Source of the DNA: Prevotella sp. CAG:1320
GTDB lineage: Bacteria; Bacteroidota; Bacteroidia; Bacteroidales; Bacteroidaceae
Assembly (NCBI GenBank): GCA_000435635.1
Contig: FR882132.1
Span: 7,275-64,085 of the forward strand
DNA length: 56,811 nucleotides
Reading direction: 5' to 3'
Part shown: positions 42,656 to 52,892 of the stretch, one piece after another
How the letters are laid out: each line of letters opens with the position of its first letter
How positions within the stretch are numbered: the first letter of the stretch is position 1
Notes under the pieces: model-generated
What the model saw: the letters and a program-made list of their open reading frames with translations, nothing else
The model's database searches: none
What the model was told of the DNA's origin: nothing
Translations under genes and position numbers: made by a program

Positions 42656-45163
42656 TCAGAAACCGCAAGCGGTCTCCTCGCCCGTGTAGCGGATGATCTT
42701 CTCCTTGGTCTTTCCGTTGGCCTTGTGGAGCACGACGCGGAAGTCACGCACCTGCTCCATACCGGGGAAGGAGCCTTGGCGGCGCTCCAGGGTCAGCGAT
42801 CGGGTCTCCTCGTCCCAGCGCATGCCGATAACGGAATAGGCACCCCGCTCATAGTCGTAGCCGTCGCCCTCGTCCTCATAGAGCGTGAAGGAAGCGTCCC
42901 TGCCGGGATAAATCTCTAGCGAGATGACCTTGCCAGGCAATTCGCCCGTGTGTTGCAAAGCGGGAGCCGTGGGCACGATGGAGCCTTGGCGCACGAAGAG
43001 GGGCAACTGCTCGATGGGAGCGGCGGCCTCTATGGTCTGTCCTCCCTCGTAGAGCTTGCCCGTCCAGTAGTCTATCCAGCCAGCCCCGGCGGGCAGATAG
43101 ACGGAGCGGGTCTTGCTCACGCCCTTCAATTCCTTGGAGCCCTTGTCGTAATACATAGGTTCCGTGACGGGACAAACCAGGAAGGCCTGACCCCACATAA
43201 ACTCGTCCTTCACGTCGTAGACCGCCGTGTCCTGGGGAAAATCAAAGGCCAGGAGCCTGGACATGGTGCGATCACCCATGCTGGCGTAGGCGGCCAGCGA
43301 GTAGTTGTAGGGCAAGAGATGGTAGCGCAGGCGTATCATGCGCAGCACACTCTCGTAGAAAGGCTCGCCGGGATTGCCCAGGCGCCATATCTCGCGGGGC
43401 GTGTCGGTGCCGTGGCTGCGGGTGAGAGGCAGGAAGGTGGCATACTGGAACATGCGGGTGTAATACTCCCGGTAGCCCAGGTCGTCCATGCCGCGGTCGA
43501 AGTCGCCAGCCCGGAACCACTCTCTCCCCTTGCGGGTGAAGAAGGAACCGATGTCCACCGTCCAGTAGGAGCAACCCGTGGCCATGAAGTTCAAGCCCTG
43601 GGGTATCTGTTGGCGGAACGATTTCCAGGAGGCATGGGTATCGCCATTCCAGGTGATAGTACCGAAACGCTGCTGCCCGGCGTAGCTGGAGCGCGTGAGG
43701 TTGACCACGCGCTTTCGGTCGGTAGTGGCGCGCTGGTGGTCATAGAGTCCCTTGGAGTGGTAAAGGGAATAGAGACTGGCGCGCTCGGCTCCCAGCACGT
43801 CGGAGAGCAACTCCGTGTTGCCCCGCCATCGAGCCTCATGATTATCCCATCCATATCCCTGTGGCATGGGGTGCCAGTCCGCGTCGAGCGGCTCGGTGCA
43901 GTCACACCACCAAGCGTCAAAGCCGTTGCCGAAGAACTCGCGGTTGGCGTAGTCCCAGTAGAGGGCACGGGCCTTGGGATTGAAAGCGTCATAGACGGAA
44001 CGGTCGAGCATGAAGCCTCGGCGGGCGAAGTCCTCGGTCTGCGGGCAGTTAGTAGGATTTGGCCAAATGGAAATCATCAGCCTCGCGTCCAGGGCGTGGA
44101 TGGAATCGGCCAACGCCTTGGGGTCTGGATAAAAGCGGCGGTCCATCTTGATGTGCCCCCACTGCCCCGCGGGCCAGTAGTTCCAGTCTTGCACGATAAC
44201 ATCCAGGGGCACCTGGCGGCGGCGATACTCCTTCACCACGTCCACCAGCTCTTGGGAATTGGTGTACCGCTCCTTTGACTGGATGTAGCCAAACATGTAG
44301 CGGGGCAGCATGGGAGCGTCTCCCGTCAGGTAATGATAACGCGCCACCACCATGTCCATGGTCTGTCCCTTCATGAAATAGTAGTCTATCTCCTTGGCGG
44401 CTTCCAACTCCACGAAGCTGCCCTCCTGGTCATCGGCGTAGACCATGGCGCATCCCGCGTCGAAGAGCAGGCCGTAGCCCGCCGTGGAGTTGAGCACGGG
44501 CACCATCTCCTTCAAGTTGTGCTGGCAGAGATAGAGCCGCTTGCCCCGTAGGTTGAGGTAGTCCTCCATGTGGCAGCCCAGGCCGTAAAGAGCCTCGCCC
44601 GGTTGCCAACGGAAGTGGGCACGGTACTTCCACGTGCTGCCCACGGTGTCACGACGCATCACGTCCATCACCTCCTTCTCGCCATCGGCTGTCTTCTTGA
44701 TGCGCTTGGTGCTGGGATCATAGGTCACTTTCTCTTGGTAGACGGCCTCGCCCTCATGGGGTTTCGCACCGTCCTCGGCCAGGAGCAGGCGGCCAGTACG
44801 CCGGTCGGTGAAGGTGACGGCATGGGCTTGCAGGTCCACGCGCACCAGCAGGCTGTCGGAAGAGAGCGTGAGCGCATTCCCGTCTGCCCGCGCCTGGAAG
44901 GGCACCTCGCCCTCCCTGCGCCCCACGCAAACGATGGTGCCGTTGCCCAGAAAGTCTGGCTGCAGCGTGTAGCGCACCCGCACGATGTCGGGCGTGACAA
45001 ACTCCACCCTCATCATCCCCTCTCCCACCTGGAAGTGGGCGCCGGATGGCAACAGGGTGTAACCCTCCGCGTGAGCCGTGGCCGACAGGCCGAGGGCCAC
45101 GCAGAGGGCGATAATCTTGCTTTTGAAACGATATCTTCTCATCTTCTTGTTTAGGTTGTTCAT
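42656..45163 (-). CDS. Glycoside hydrolase family 31 (alpha-xylosidase or alpha-glucosidase type)
   Basis: An 835-residue exported exo-alpha-glycosidase. The signal peptide lies at KSKIIALCVALGLSATAHA. The N-terminal beta-sandwich (about 30-240) is followed by the (beta/alpha)8 barrel: DVIVQDWNYWP, then GFDAWWCDCTEP with the catalytic nucleophile Asp, and TITWNGDTHASW with the acid/base Asp. C-terminal beta domains include PLFVRQGSIVP. The WWCDCTEP nucleophile segment is like that of alpha-xylosidases, but specificity is not certain. The start may be 45163 (MNNLNKK) or 45142 (MRRYRF); both keep the signal peptide. It is the last gene of the glycosidase operon. Confidence 0.92.
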   Translation of the reverse strand: MNNLNKKMRRYRFKSKIIALCVALGLSATAHAEGYTLLPSGAHFQVGEGMMRVEFVTPDIVRVRYTLQPDFLGNGTIVCVGRREGEVPFQARADGNALTLSSDSLLVRVDLQAHAVTFTDRRTGRLLLAEDGAKPHEGEAVYQEKVTYDPSTKRIKKTADGEKEVMDVMRRDTVGSTWKYRAHFRWQPGEALYGLGCHMEDYLNLRGKRLYLCQHNLKEMVPVLNSTAGYGLLFDAGCAMVYADDQEGSFVELEAAKEIDYYFMKGQTMDMVVARYHYLTGDAPMLPRYMFGYIQSKERYTNSQELVDVVKEYRRRQVPLDVIVQDWNYWPAGQWGHIKMDRRFYPDPKALADSIHALDARLMISIWPNPTNCPQTEDFARRGFMLDRSVYDAFNPKARALYWDYANREFFGNGFDAWWCDCTEPLDADWHPMPQGYGWDNHEARWRGNTELLSDVLGAERASLYSLYHSKGLYDHQRATTDRKRVVNLTRSSYAGQQRFGTITWNGDTHASWKSFRQQIPQGLNFMATGCSYWTVDIGSFFTRKGREWFRAGDFDRGMDDLGYREYYTRMFQYATFLPLTRSHGTDTPREIWRLGNPGEPFYESVLRMIRLRYHLLPYNYSLAAYASMGDRTMSRLLAFDFPQDTAVYDVKDEFMWGQAFLVCPVTEPMYYDKGSKELKGVSKTRSVYLPAGAGWIDYWTGKLYEGGQTIEAAAPIEQLPLFVRQGSIVPTAPALQHTGELPGKVISLEIYPGRDASFTLYEDEGDGYDYERGAYSVIGMRWDEETRSLTLERRQGSFPGMEQVRDFRVVLHKANGKTKEKIIRYTGEETACGF

Positions 45164-45229
45164 TGTTCGCTGGGAGCTTTGCCGCCACCTCCCCAAAGCC
45201 TTGGCCGCGGGTAGCAGGCTGCTTGACAG

Positions 45230-45273
45230 GGAATCATCTTACTTGATTCCTGGAATCATCCTATATGATTCCC
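45230..45273. repeat. Phased short-repeat island I (GGAATCAT...TGATTCC, 22 bp step)
   Basis: Two units at 45230 and 45252, 22 bp apart; each is itself an inverted repeat (GGAATCA with TGATTCC around about 7 nt). It lies between the GH2 3' end and the GH31 start on the - strand. It is the smallest island but has the same step as islands B, D, G and H. Confidence 0.6.
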
Positions 45274-45395
45274 CATCTCGCTGGCCACTTCGCAGGAGGA
45301 AGGTGCGCACCTTGACAGCGCAAAGGCGCACCATCATGAAAACACAAGCGTGGCAAAGGACCAGGCAGGCACTATCCCCGCCTGGTCAATCTCCC

Positions 45396-47978
45396 TCAAT
45401 AGGCGATGGTGCCTAATACCTCTATCTCGGCCAGGGCGGGAACACGCGAGGCCGTGGGAGCGGCGAAAGAGAAGCGCACGAAGCGTGCCCTGACGGGTCG
45501 CTCCAGGTCAAGCTGCCACTGGTCGGCGGGATGGTCTATCTCCGCCACCTTGCTCCATTGGGCTTGGTCCGTGGACACTTCCACCACACAGGGGCCGATG
45601 GCCCGGCGGGGGAACATGGCTTGTATCCTCGTCACATCGAGCGTGCGCTCCATGTCGAGTGCCAAGGAGGGACGCTGGTCTTCCGCGGCGGGCTGCCACC
45701 AGGTGGCGGTATCGCCATCGGCGGCATAACCCGCCGAGTGTCCCTGGGCAGAACTGCTGGCGAAGGTGGGACTGTCTTTCCCGTAACGCTGCTGAGCCTC
45801 CCGCTCCATACCTTTATGGTAGCGCACGTAGGGACGGCTCTCCGTCTGCCATGATTTGCCAGGCTGGTAAGCGGGCGCACCCGTGAACTCCAGTTCCAGC
45901 AATGCGCTGCCCAGACTGGGGGAAGAGGCCTCCACGATGGTCTTGCCCGCATAGTAGGAGCGGAAAGCGATGGCCGCCTTGCCATCCATGATACGGATGT
46001 CGCTGTCAGGGGCGAAGGCGATGGAACGTCCCGTGGGGAATTCCCCTGGGCCAGACACCACCCTCATACGTACCTGAGGACTATTGCTCAGCTCATGACC
46101 CTCGCGGTCGAGCACGGTGACTATCAATTGCACGTCATCCGTTCCGTCCGCCTTGATGTCCCGGGTCTTGCTGGCTTCCAGCCTCAACTTGGCGGGGTCG
46201 CCCTCCACGGGCCACTGGGGCGGAGCCTTGTGGGCATACTCATTACGATACCAATACCACGAACGCTTGGGCAAGCGGAAGTAGTCTATGATGCCAAGGT
46301 TGGCCATATTGGGGCCAAAAATACTGCCGTGGTCAAAGCCGCACCAGATGATTTGTCCACTACGCCACGGCCTGCCCTTCCAACCCTCATCCCTGGCCAA
46401 GTCGCCCCAGCCGGGGATATACTCGCCTGGGCGGTCGGCCAGCGTGCTGCCATATTCGGTCACCACGCTGGGTATGCCTGGCTGTTGGAAGTCTGGGATA
46501 TTGGCTCCGTCACCGTTGTAGCCCGCCACGTCGCCTATCAAGTCTATGCGTCCCTCGCCCAGGGGGCGTTGCGCTCCACCCACCGCCGCGGGGCGAGTGG
46601 GGTCTAGTCTGTGAGCTGTGTCCACCAGTTTCTTGAGCAGGTTTCTCACGGCGGGCAACGTGCTGTCATCGGTGAAGAATGGCTCGTTGGAAACGCTCCA
46701 CACCACGATGGAGGGGCTGTTGCGATTGATGCGTATCATGTCGGTGAGTTGTTGCACGGCAGTGCGCTCAAACTCCTCGATGTCTTGCGCTCTCACGGGA
46801 TACGCGCTGGCCGTCCAGCTGCCATCCACCTTGGGACCAGCCGTGGCCCAGAAAGCGGTCTCCGACCAGAAGAGCATTCCTTCTTGGTCGCAGGCCTTGG
46901 CAAAAGCGGGGGCATGGGGATAGTGACTGCCACGGATAATATCGAAGCCCGCCTCCTTGATCATCCGCACGTCACGGCGCATGGCCTCCTCGGTCACGGC
47001 ATCGCCCCAGCCGGCCTGGTCTTGGTGTACGTTGGCACCATGGAAGTAGTAGTGTTCCCCGTTCAGGAAGAATCCTCTGTCGGCTGTCCACTCAAACCAG
47101 CGGAAGCCAAAGGTGTTCTCCTCTTGGTCTATCAGTTCCTCGCCTTGGTATAGCTCGCTCACCAGGGTGTACAACTGGGGATGGGCGGGCGACCAAAGCT
47201 CGACACCCGCCAGTTCCTCGGTGGTTTGGTCGAAGGTGACAGGCTGACCAGGGTTCACTTCCTGAGTAGTTTCTTGCACGGACAAGACTTGTCCATGACT
47301 ATCCATCACCTTGGAGCGGAGCGTATAGCTGTCCGCCTTGCCCGACTCGTTCACCACCTCGGTGCGCACTCTCACCATGGAGGAGCGGCCTTGGTTGGCC
47401 GCAAGCGTGGGCGTGGTAATCCACGTGCCATACCAGTCGATATGCACGGGATGCTTCTTCACCAATCGGACGTTGCGATAGATGCCACCGCTGAAGACAT
47501 GCTCGCCGCCACGGGGAGCCAGGTCGGGTCGCCACAGGTTGTTCACCCTCACGGCCACCTGGTTGTCTCCCTGTTGGGCAAAGGGCGTAATGCGGACACA
47601 GAAGCCCGTATATCCGCCTCGGTGCGTTCCCGCTAAGGAGCCGTTGACATAAATCTCCGCCTCCTGAAACACACCGTCAAACTCCAGGTAGAGCTCTTTC
47701 CGCAGGTCTTCCCGCGACAGGGGCAGCGTCTTGCGATACCAGCCATAGCCCGTGTAGAACTCACTCGACAAGAAATAGGGGATGCTGAACGAATGGGGCA
47801 AGCCGATGTGTTCCCAACGGGAGTCATCATAGGACGCCCGCTCAGCACCGGGATAGTCACCTCGCTGGTAAGTCCACTCACGGTTGAGGTTCACCACCTC
47901 CCGCCAGCCACCCTTGGCGGCATTGCCCCACAGGCTGCAGCAAAAAGCGAACATCAGGAAAAGAATCTGTCTGCGCAT
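45396..47978 (-). CDS. Glycoside hydrolase family 2 (beta-galactosidase-type) with C-terminal discoidin-like domain
   Basis: An 860-residue exported exo-beta-glycosidase. The signal peptide is MRRQILFLMFAFCCSLWGNA. GH2 domains run in order: sugar-binding jelly roll (about 30-185), immunoglobulin-like (190-295) and TIM barrel (300-600). In the barrel RGSHYPH, SIVVWSVSNEPF (acid/base Glu) and VVTEYGS (nucleophile Glu) are intact. A bacterial Ig-like domain at about 610-720 precedes a C-terminal F5/8 type C (discoidin) domain (about 745-855), where YAADGDTATWWQP and VRARFVRFSF are the usual landmarks and which may bind sugar. Beta-galactosidase is the likeliest activity. It is in one operon with GH97 and GH31 genes. 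Confidence 0.92.
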   Translation of the reverse strand: MRRQILFLMFAFCCSLWGNAAKGGWREVVNLNREWTYQRGDYPGAERASYDDSRWEHIGLPHSFSIPYFLSSEFYTGYGWYRKTLPLSREDLRKELYLEFDGVFQEAEIYVNGSLAGTHRGGYTGFCVRITPFAQQGDNQVAVRVNNLWRPDLAPRGGEHVFSGGIYRNVRLVKKHPVHIDWYGTWITTPTLAANQGRSSMVRVRTEVVNESGKADSYTLRSKVMDSHGQVLSVQETTQEVNPGQPVTFDQTTEELAGVELWSPAHPQLYTLVSELYQGEELIDQEENTFGFRWFEWTADRGFFLNGEHYYFHGANVHQDQAGWGDAVTEEAMRRDVRMIKEAGFDIIRGSHYPHAPAFAKACDQEGMLFWSETAFWATAGPKVDGSWTASAYPVRAQDIEEFERTAVQQLTDMIRINRNSPSIVVWSVSNEPFFTDDSTLPAVRNLLKKLVDTAHRLDPTRPAAVGGAQRPLGEGRIDLIGDVAGYNGDGANIPDFQQPGIPSVVTEYGSTLADRPGEYIPGWGDLARDEGWKGRPWRSGQIIWCGFDHGSIFGPNMANLGIIDYFRLPKRSWYWYRNEYAHKAPPQWPVEGDPAKLRLEASKTRDIKADGTDDVQLIVTVLDREGHELSNSPQVRMRVVSGPGEFPTGRSIAFAPDSDIRIMDGKAAIAFRSYYAGKTIVEASSPSLGSALLELEFTGAPAYQPGKSWQTESRPYVRYHKGMEREAQQRYGKDSPTFASSSAQGHSAGYAADGDTATWWQPAAEDQRPSLALDMERTLDVTRIQAMFPRRAIGPCVVEVSTDQAQWSKVAEIDHPADQWQLDLERPVRARFVRFSFAAPTASRVPALAEIEVLGTIAY

Positions 47979-47997
47979 ACCTTATTAATCTACAGAA

Positions 47998-49899
47998 TTA
48001 TTTCGATATTCTGGCCACGAAGCCTCCACCGGGGCGCAGCTTCATGCGTAGCGTCTCCTGGGGCGACACATTGCGGTCTTCCCGCTTCACGCCGTCCAGG
48101 CGGTTGTCATCGTCGTAAACCAAGGCAGCCTTTCCCTTCTTTTTCAGGAAGTCAAGGGAAATGGATATCTCGCGGGGCTGGTCTCCGTTCATCACGCCTA
48201 TCCACCAGTCATTGCCCTTGCGACGGGCATAGGCCACCACCTTGCCCATCTCCGTGCAAGGCAGCACCAGGGTCTCGTCCCAGATGGTGGGCACAGCGGA
48301 AAGCAAGTCACGCATGGGGCTTTCCAGGTAATAGGAGTAGTGGTCGCTGAAGTGGAGCACGGGAGAAAGGAATACGATGGCTTGCGACATCTCGTGCGCC
48401 CAACTGTAACCTCCTACGGCTATCTCCTCGGGATTCAAGGTGACTGGCGTGAGATCCGCGGGACCAGCCAACAGACGGGTGAAGGGCAAGGAGACATAGT
48501 GAGCCTGGGGCAATACCCTGCCATAGCGGCGTATCTGGTATTCGTTGCCTCTCACGGCCTCGCGGGTGATATCATTCGGATAGGTGCGGGAAAGCCCCGT
48601 GGGCTTCACGCTGCCATGCAAGTTCAAGAGCAAGCCCAGCTCGGCACAATCTTGCATCGCTCCCATGTACCACTGCATCACCTCGGTCGTGGCACGGGGA
48701 ATGAAATCTATCTTGATGCCCGCCGCGCCAATGGCCTTCACTCGCTCCAGATAAGCTCTGCGCTCAGGGGCGTGGCGCATCTCCGCGGAGTTTACCCACA
48801 CGATGGACTTCACGCCTTGGTTCTTGCCATAGGCGATTACCTCGGCGAGCATGTCCCACGGACTTCTGCCCTCCTGCTTCCACCAGCTCCATCCTTCGTC
48901 TATCAGGTAGTATTCCCAACCCATTTGCTTGGCAGCGTCAAACCACGCCTTTTGGTCTTCATACTTCGGCGCGCCCACGCTCCACCAATGCCACATGCAG
49001 CGGCCAGGCTTCACCCAAGAGAAGTCCATGCCCGCCTTGGGGGCTGGACAAAGATTGGTGACCAGGTCTGAGTTGACCAACTGGTTCAAGTCGTCGACCA
49101 TCACCACCGACCGCCAGGGAGAAACCAAGTGGCCTTTGTAGCGACCATCGAGTATCTTCGAGGACTCATCGGCCACACGAGTCAAGTTCCATCCGTCAGC
49201 GGAGGCGGGGAAATAAGCCTTGAAAGCACGTCCCTCTCTCATGAAGGTCATGTCGGGGAAAGCCTCGTTGTCCGCCTCGGTGAAGGCGAGATAACCAGAC
49301 GGGGTCTTCACCGTGAGAGGAGGAGCCAGGGTCTTTCCCTCGGGCACGCTGTCCAAAGGAGTGACATGGGAATAACCCTCGTAGTCGAACGTGAATTCCG
49401 TCCAAGCCACTTCTTCCACGTCATCAGGCAATGCCCAGGAGGTCAGCTCCTTGTCTACCCGCTCCGTCCCCTCGGGCAAGGCATAGCGAATGGCAATACC
49501 ATCATCATAAGTCCTCAAATAGAGCAGATAGTCCTTGCCGGAAGCCCGAAGGGGGACTACCGCCTCTGAGTAGAAATTACGCGCCTGGGCATGGTTGCCA
49601 TTGAGCGGGTAAGTCTCGTCCACAACCTTCGCGTCTTCTATTCCCATCACGGACACGTGCTGGCCCAGGTCAACGCCATCCACCACCAAGCCCAACCTGG
49701 AAGGCATCAGCCATTGTTTCCCGTCCTTGGTGGCCTCACAATAGAGCACGCCCTGCTCGACAAACAGGTGCGCCTCCACCCTGCCACCAGGGCTGGGATT
49801 GCGGAGCGAGCCATTGACCGTAGCCCAAGCCGGCGTGCCCATCAAGGAGAGGCACGCCAGCAAGAGTCCATTCCGTAAAGTTATCTTTTCCATCGCCAA
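47998..49899 (-). CDS. Glycoside hydrolase family 97, probably a retaining alpha-galactosidase-type member
   Basis: A 633-residue exported calcium-dependent exo-alpha-glycosidase. The signal peptide is followed by a beta-super-sandwich (about 28-275), a (beta/alpha)8 barrel (about 290-540) and a C-terminal beta domain. In the barrel AAGIKIDFIPR puts Asp398 where retaining GH97 enzymes carry the nucleophile; SusB-type inverting members lack this Asp and use other Glu residues. LLNLHGSVKPTGLSRTYPN and REAVRGNEY are family signatures. The retaining type predicts alpha-galactosidase or a related activity, not SusB-like alpha-glucosidase. It is 19 bp upstream of the GH2 gene on the same strand. 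Confidence 0.9.
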   Translation of the reverse strand: MAMEKITLRNGLLLACLSLMGTPAWATVNGSLRNPSPGGRVEAHLFVEQGVLYCEATKDGKQWLMPSRLGLVVDGVDLGQHVSVMGIEDAKVVDETYPLNGNHAQARNFYSEAVVPLRASGKDYLLYLRTYDDGIAIRYALPEGTERVDKELTSWALPDDVEEVAWTEFTFDYEGYSHVTPLDSVPEGKTLAPPLTVKTPSGYLAFTEADNEAFPDMTFMREGRAFKAYFPASADGWNLTRVADESSKILDGRYKGHLVSPWRSVVMVDDLNQLVNSDLVTNLCPAPKAGMDFSWVKPGRCMWHWWSVGAPKYEDQKAWFDAAKQMGWEYYLIDEGWSWWKQEGRSPWDMLAEVIAYGKNQGVKSIVWVNSAEMRHAPERRAYLERVKAIGAAGIKIDFIPRATTEVMQWYMGAMQDCAELGLLLNLHGSVKPTGLSRTYPNDITREAVRGNEYQIRRYGRVLPQAHYVSLPFTRLLAGPADLTPVTLNPEEIAVGGYSWAHEMSQAIVFLSPVLHFSDHYSYYLESPMRDLLSAVPTIWDETLVLPCTEMGKVVAYARRKGNDWWIGVMNGDQPREISISLDFLKKKGKAALVYDDDNRLDGVKREDRNVSPQETLRMKLRPGGGFVARISK

Positions 49900-49902
49900 A
49901 AC

Positions 49903-50775
<873 letters not shown>

Positions 50776-50805
50776 TTATAATGTATAGTATAGATTATCG
50801 CGATT

Positions 50806-52884
50806 TCATTTCACGACACTCCATTGGAACACCGTACCATCCTTGCGATCTGGACGCGCGCCTTCCCAGTCTGCGGCGTAAGGCTCACCGGTCAAGGTGT
50901 TTGTCCCCACAAAACGATGAGTGCGGAGCGAAAGCAGCATGCAGTGGTTCCAGAACATGTCTTGCCACATAAAAAGACTACCCTCCGACTCTTCTTTCAT
51001 GAGACGGACATCGCCAGAAAGTCCCAGTCCCGTGATCGTGAGGAAGCCCGAACCATCCATGGCCTCCAGTGCCACCCGGCCTTGCCCCCTGTCATGTACC
51101 TTGAACTGGCAAGCAAGGCCATTGAAATTCTCGTTGCCCTTATTCACTCCGCACAACATGCCATGCGGATTGGCCCACAAGTGGTCTCCATTGGCCAAGT
51201 TGGTAAGGGTGATGACCTTGCCAATGGGCAGGTTTGCGGAGCGGTCGGCCAATGGCTCGTCCATCTTGAAGTTGTCGAAATCGGCATATCCTCCCTGCTT
51301 GCCATTCATGTTGTAGGCGAAAAGGGCATAGCGCACACCTTGGAAAGTATGCATCTGGTAACCCAAGCGCAACTGCTCTCCCACGGTCTCAAAATTCTGA
51401 CCATCCTCGCTGTAGCTCATGGAAGCCAGGTCTTTATTGTAATCACCATGCGCCCTCAACCACACCTTTGGGGAGGAAAGAGGTTTGTCCACACGGGCAT
51501 TCTTCACCATGTCGTAGAAACGGAGCTTGTAAGTGCCCTTCTCACGCACCACTCCCACCCAATAATAGGGCGTGTTCAGTAAGGCAAGTCCTGCCACGTC
51601 TCCTTCCTTGAGCGAACGGGCGTTCAATTCCACGGTCACGATAGACTCTGGTCCTACTACTCTTTGCGTTAGGGTATTCTTAGCGAACATGAGACTTTTG
51701 GCAGGCAAAGTGTTAAGACGCAACACACCTTTAGTCAACTTCCACTTGCCATTCACGGGGATATGGTTCCATTGCCACACGGGATTCAATCGCTTGGCGG
51801 AGAAATCATCATCTCTCACGTAGGGAGCGTGGGGCGTGGTGTCTTCACCGGCATTTGGCTTGAACCACGTGCGAGGCGAACGTCCCAAGTTCCCCTCCAC
51901 GCCAAAGTAAGGCCACCCGTCTTTCCACGTCACGGGGGAGAGATAGGTAAGTCGTCCCACCGACTTCATGTCCATCATGGAGAAACCCCACCATTCGCCG
52001 TTGGGCAAGTCCACGATACCTCCTTGGTGCAAGGGAACCGCACTGAAGAAATTCTCGGAAGGTGCCTCGAAAGTCATCTTATCTCCTTCATCAGGAATGT
52101 CCGACCAAAAGCCGTAGCCTTGTGTCCACCATCCGCGCTGCATGCCCATAGTCTCCCTGTGGCTGATGACCACCGTCTCATAGGGGCCTTCGGGTCTGTC
52201 AGCCCTGGCGCACTGCATGCGTCCCACGGGGGAGTAGTCCGCGCTGATGATATAATACTTCCCGTTGATTTTGTAAAAATGATGGCCTTCTCCCATGGCA
52301 CTTCCCTTGGGGATGATGACGCGGTCGCTTCCTTCCACGTAACCACTGAAATCGGGCTTTATTTCTATCAGATGCACCTCGTCATACCCATGCACGGCGT
52401 AAATCTTGTCACCATCGAAAAGCACGCCCAGGTCATAGATGCGACCACCCATATTCTTGTGCTTCCATGGGCCTTCTGGCTTATCGGCGGTAAACACCTG
52501 CAAGCCATGGTCGTTTACATTGACAAAGATGTAGAACTTCCCGTTGTGGTAACGGATGCAGGGAGCCCAGATGCCATTACCATAGACACCTTTTTTCCCT
52601 TCAAGGTGAAAGTCTGGCCCCAAATCCAATTCGTCAAAGACGTAAGTGACAAAGTCCCAATTCACCAAGTCCTTGGAATGAAGCAGAGGCAAACCCGGCT
52701 GACAATGCATGGAACTGGCCACCATATAGAAGTCCTCGCCCACCCTGATCATGTCAGGGTCAGTAAATTCGTCATAAAACAAGGGATTGGTATAGGTCCC
52801 GTTCCCATTATCTGCCATCCATGAGCGAGCTTCCAAAGCCAGTGCCACACATATCGTCAGGCACAATGTCCATATTCGCTTCAT
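50806..52884 (-). CDS. Glycoside hydrolase family 43 (subfamily 12-like) with C-terminal beta-sandwich and extra domain
   Basis: A 692-residue exported exo-glycosidase, most probably an alpha-L-arabinofuranosidase or beta-xylosidase. After the signal peptide a five-bladed propeller (about 25-320) carries the GH43 triad: general base in FTDPDMIRV (Asp about 42), pKa modulator in YDLGVLFDGD, and acid Glu in GEGHHFYKINGKYY. A concanavalin-like C-terminal domain (about 345-545) contains LTQRVVGPESIVTVEL and SFKMDE-type strands. A further 130 residues (about 560-692) with LTNLANGDHLWANPHG and HRFVGTNTLTGEPYAAD look like a beta-trefoil-type repeat module, unusual in this family, and may bind carbohydrate. 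Confidence 0.9.
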   Translation of the reverse strand: MKRIWTLCLTICVALALEARSWMADNGNGTYTNPLFYDEFTDPDMIRVGEDFYMVASSMHCQPGLPLLHSKDLVNWDFVTYVFDELDLGPDFHLEGKKGVYGNGIWAPCIRYHNGKFYIFVNVNDHGLQVFTADKPEGPWKHKNMGGRIYDLGVLFDGDKIYAVHGYDEVHLIEIKPDFSGYVEGSDRVIIPKGSAMGEGHHFYKINGKYYIISADYSPVGRMQCARADRPEGPYETVVISHRETMGMQRGWWTQGYGFWSDIPDEGDKMTFEAPSENFFSAVPLHQGGIVDLPNGEWWGFSMMDMKSVGRLTYLSPVTWKDGWPYFGVEGNLGRSPRTWFKPNAGEDTTPHAPYVRDDDFSAKRLNPVWQWNHIPVNGKWKLTKGVLRLNTLPAKSLMFAKNTLTQRVVGPESIVTVELNARSLKEGDVAGLALLNTPYYWVGVVREKGTYKLRFYDMVKNARVDKPLSSPKVWLRAHGDYNKDLASMSYSEDGQNFETVGEQLRLGYQMHTFQGVRYALFAYNMNGKQGGYADFDNFKMDEPLADRSANLPIGKVITLTNLANGDHLWANPHGMLCGVNKGNENFNGLACQFKVHDRGQGRVALEAMDGSGFLTITGLGLSGDVRLMKEESEGSLFMWQDMFWNHCMLLSLRTHRFVGTNTLTGEPYAADWEGARPDRKDGTVFQWSVVK

Positions 52885-52892
52885 ATAGTTCT

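Noticed and set aside
42950..44278. 442-codon open frame on + within the GH31 region
   Set aside because: Shadow of GH31, which has intact catalytic residues on the - strand; composition is not protein-like.
45303..45390. Two small hairpins between the GH2 and GH31 genes (GGTGCGC/GCGCACC and GACCAGGC/GCCTGGTC)
   Set aside because: Short stems without a T tract; could be a weak terminator but support is too low to list.
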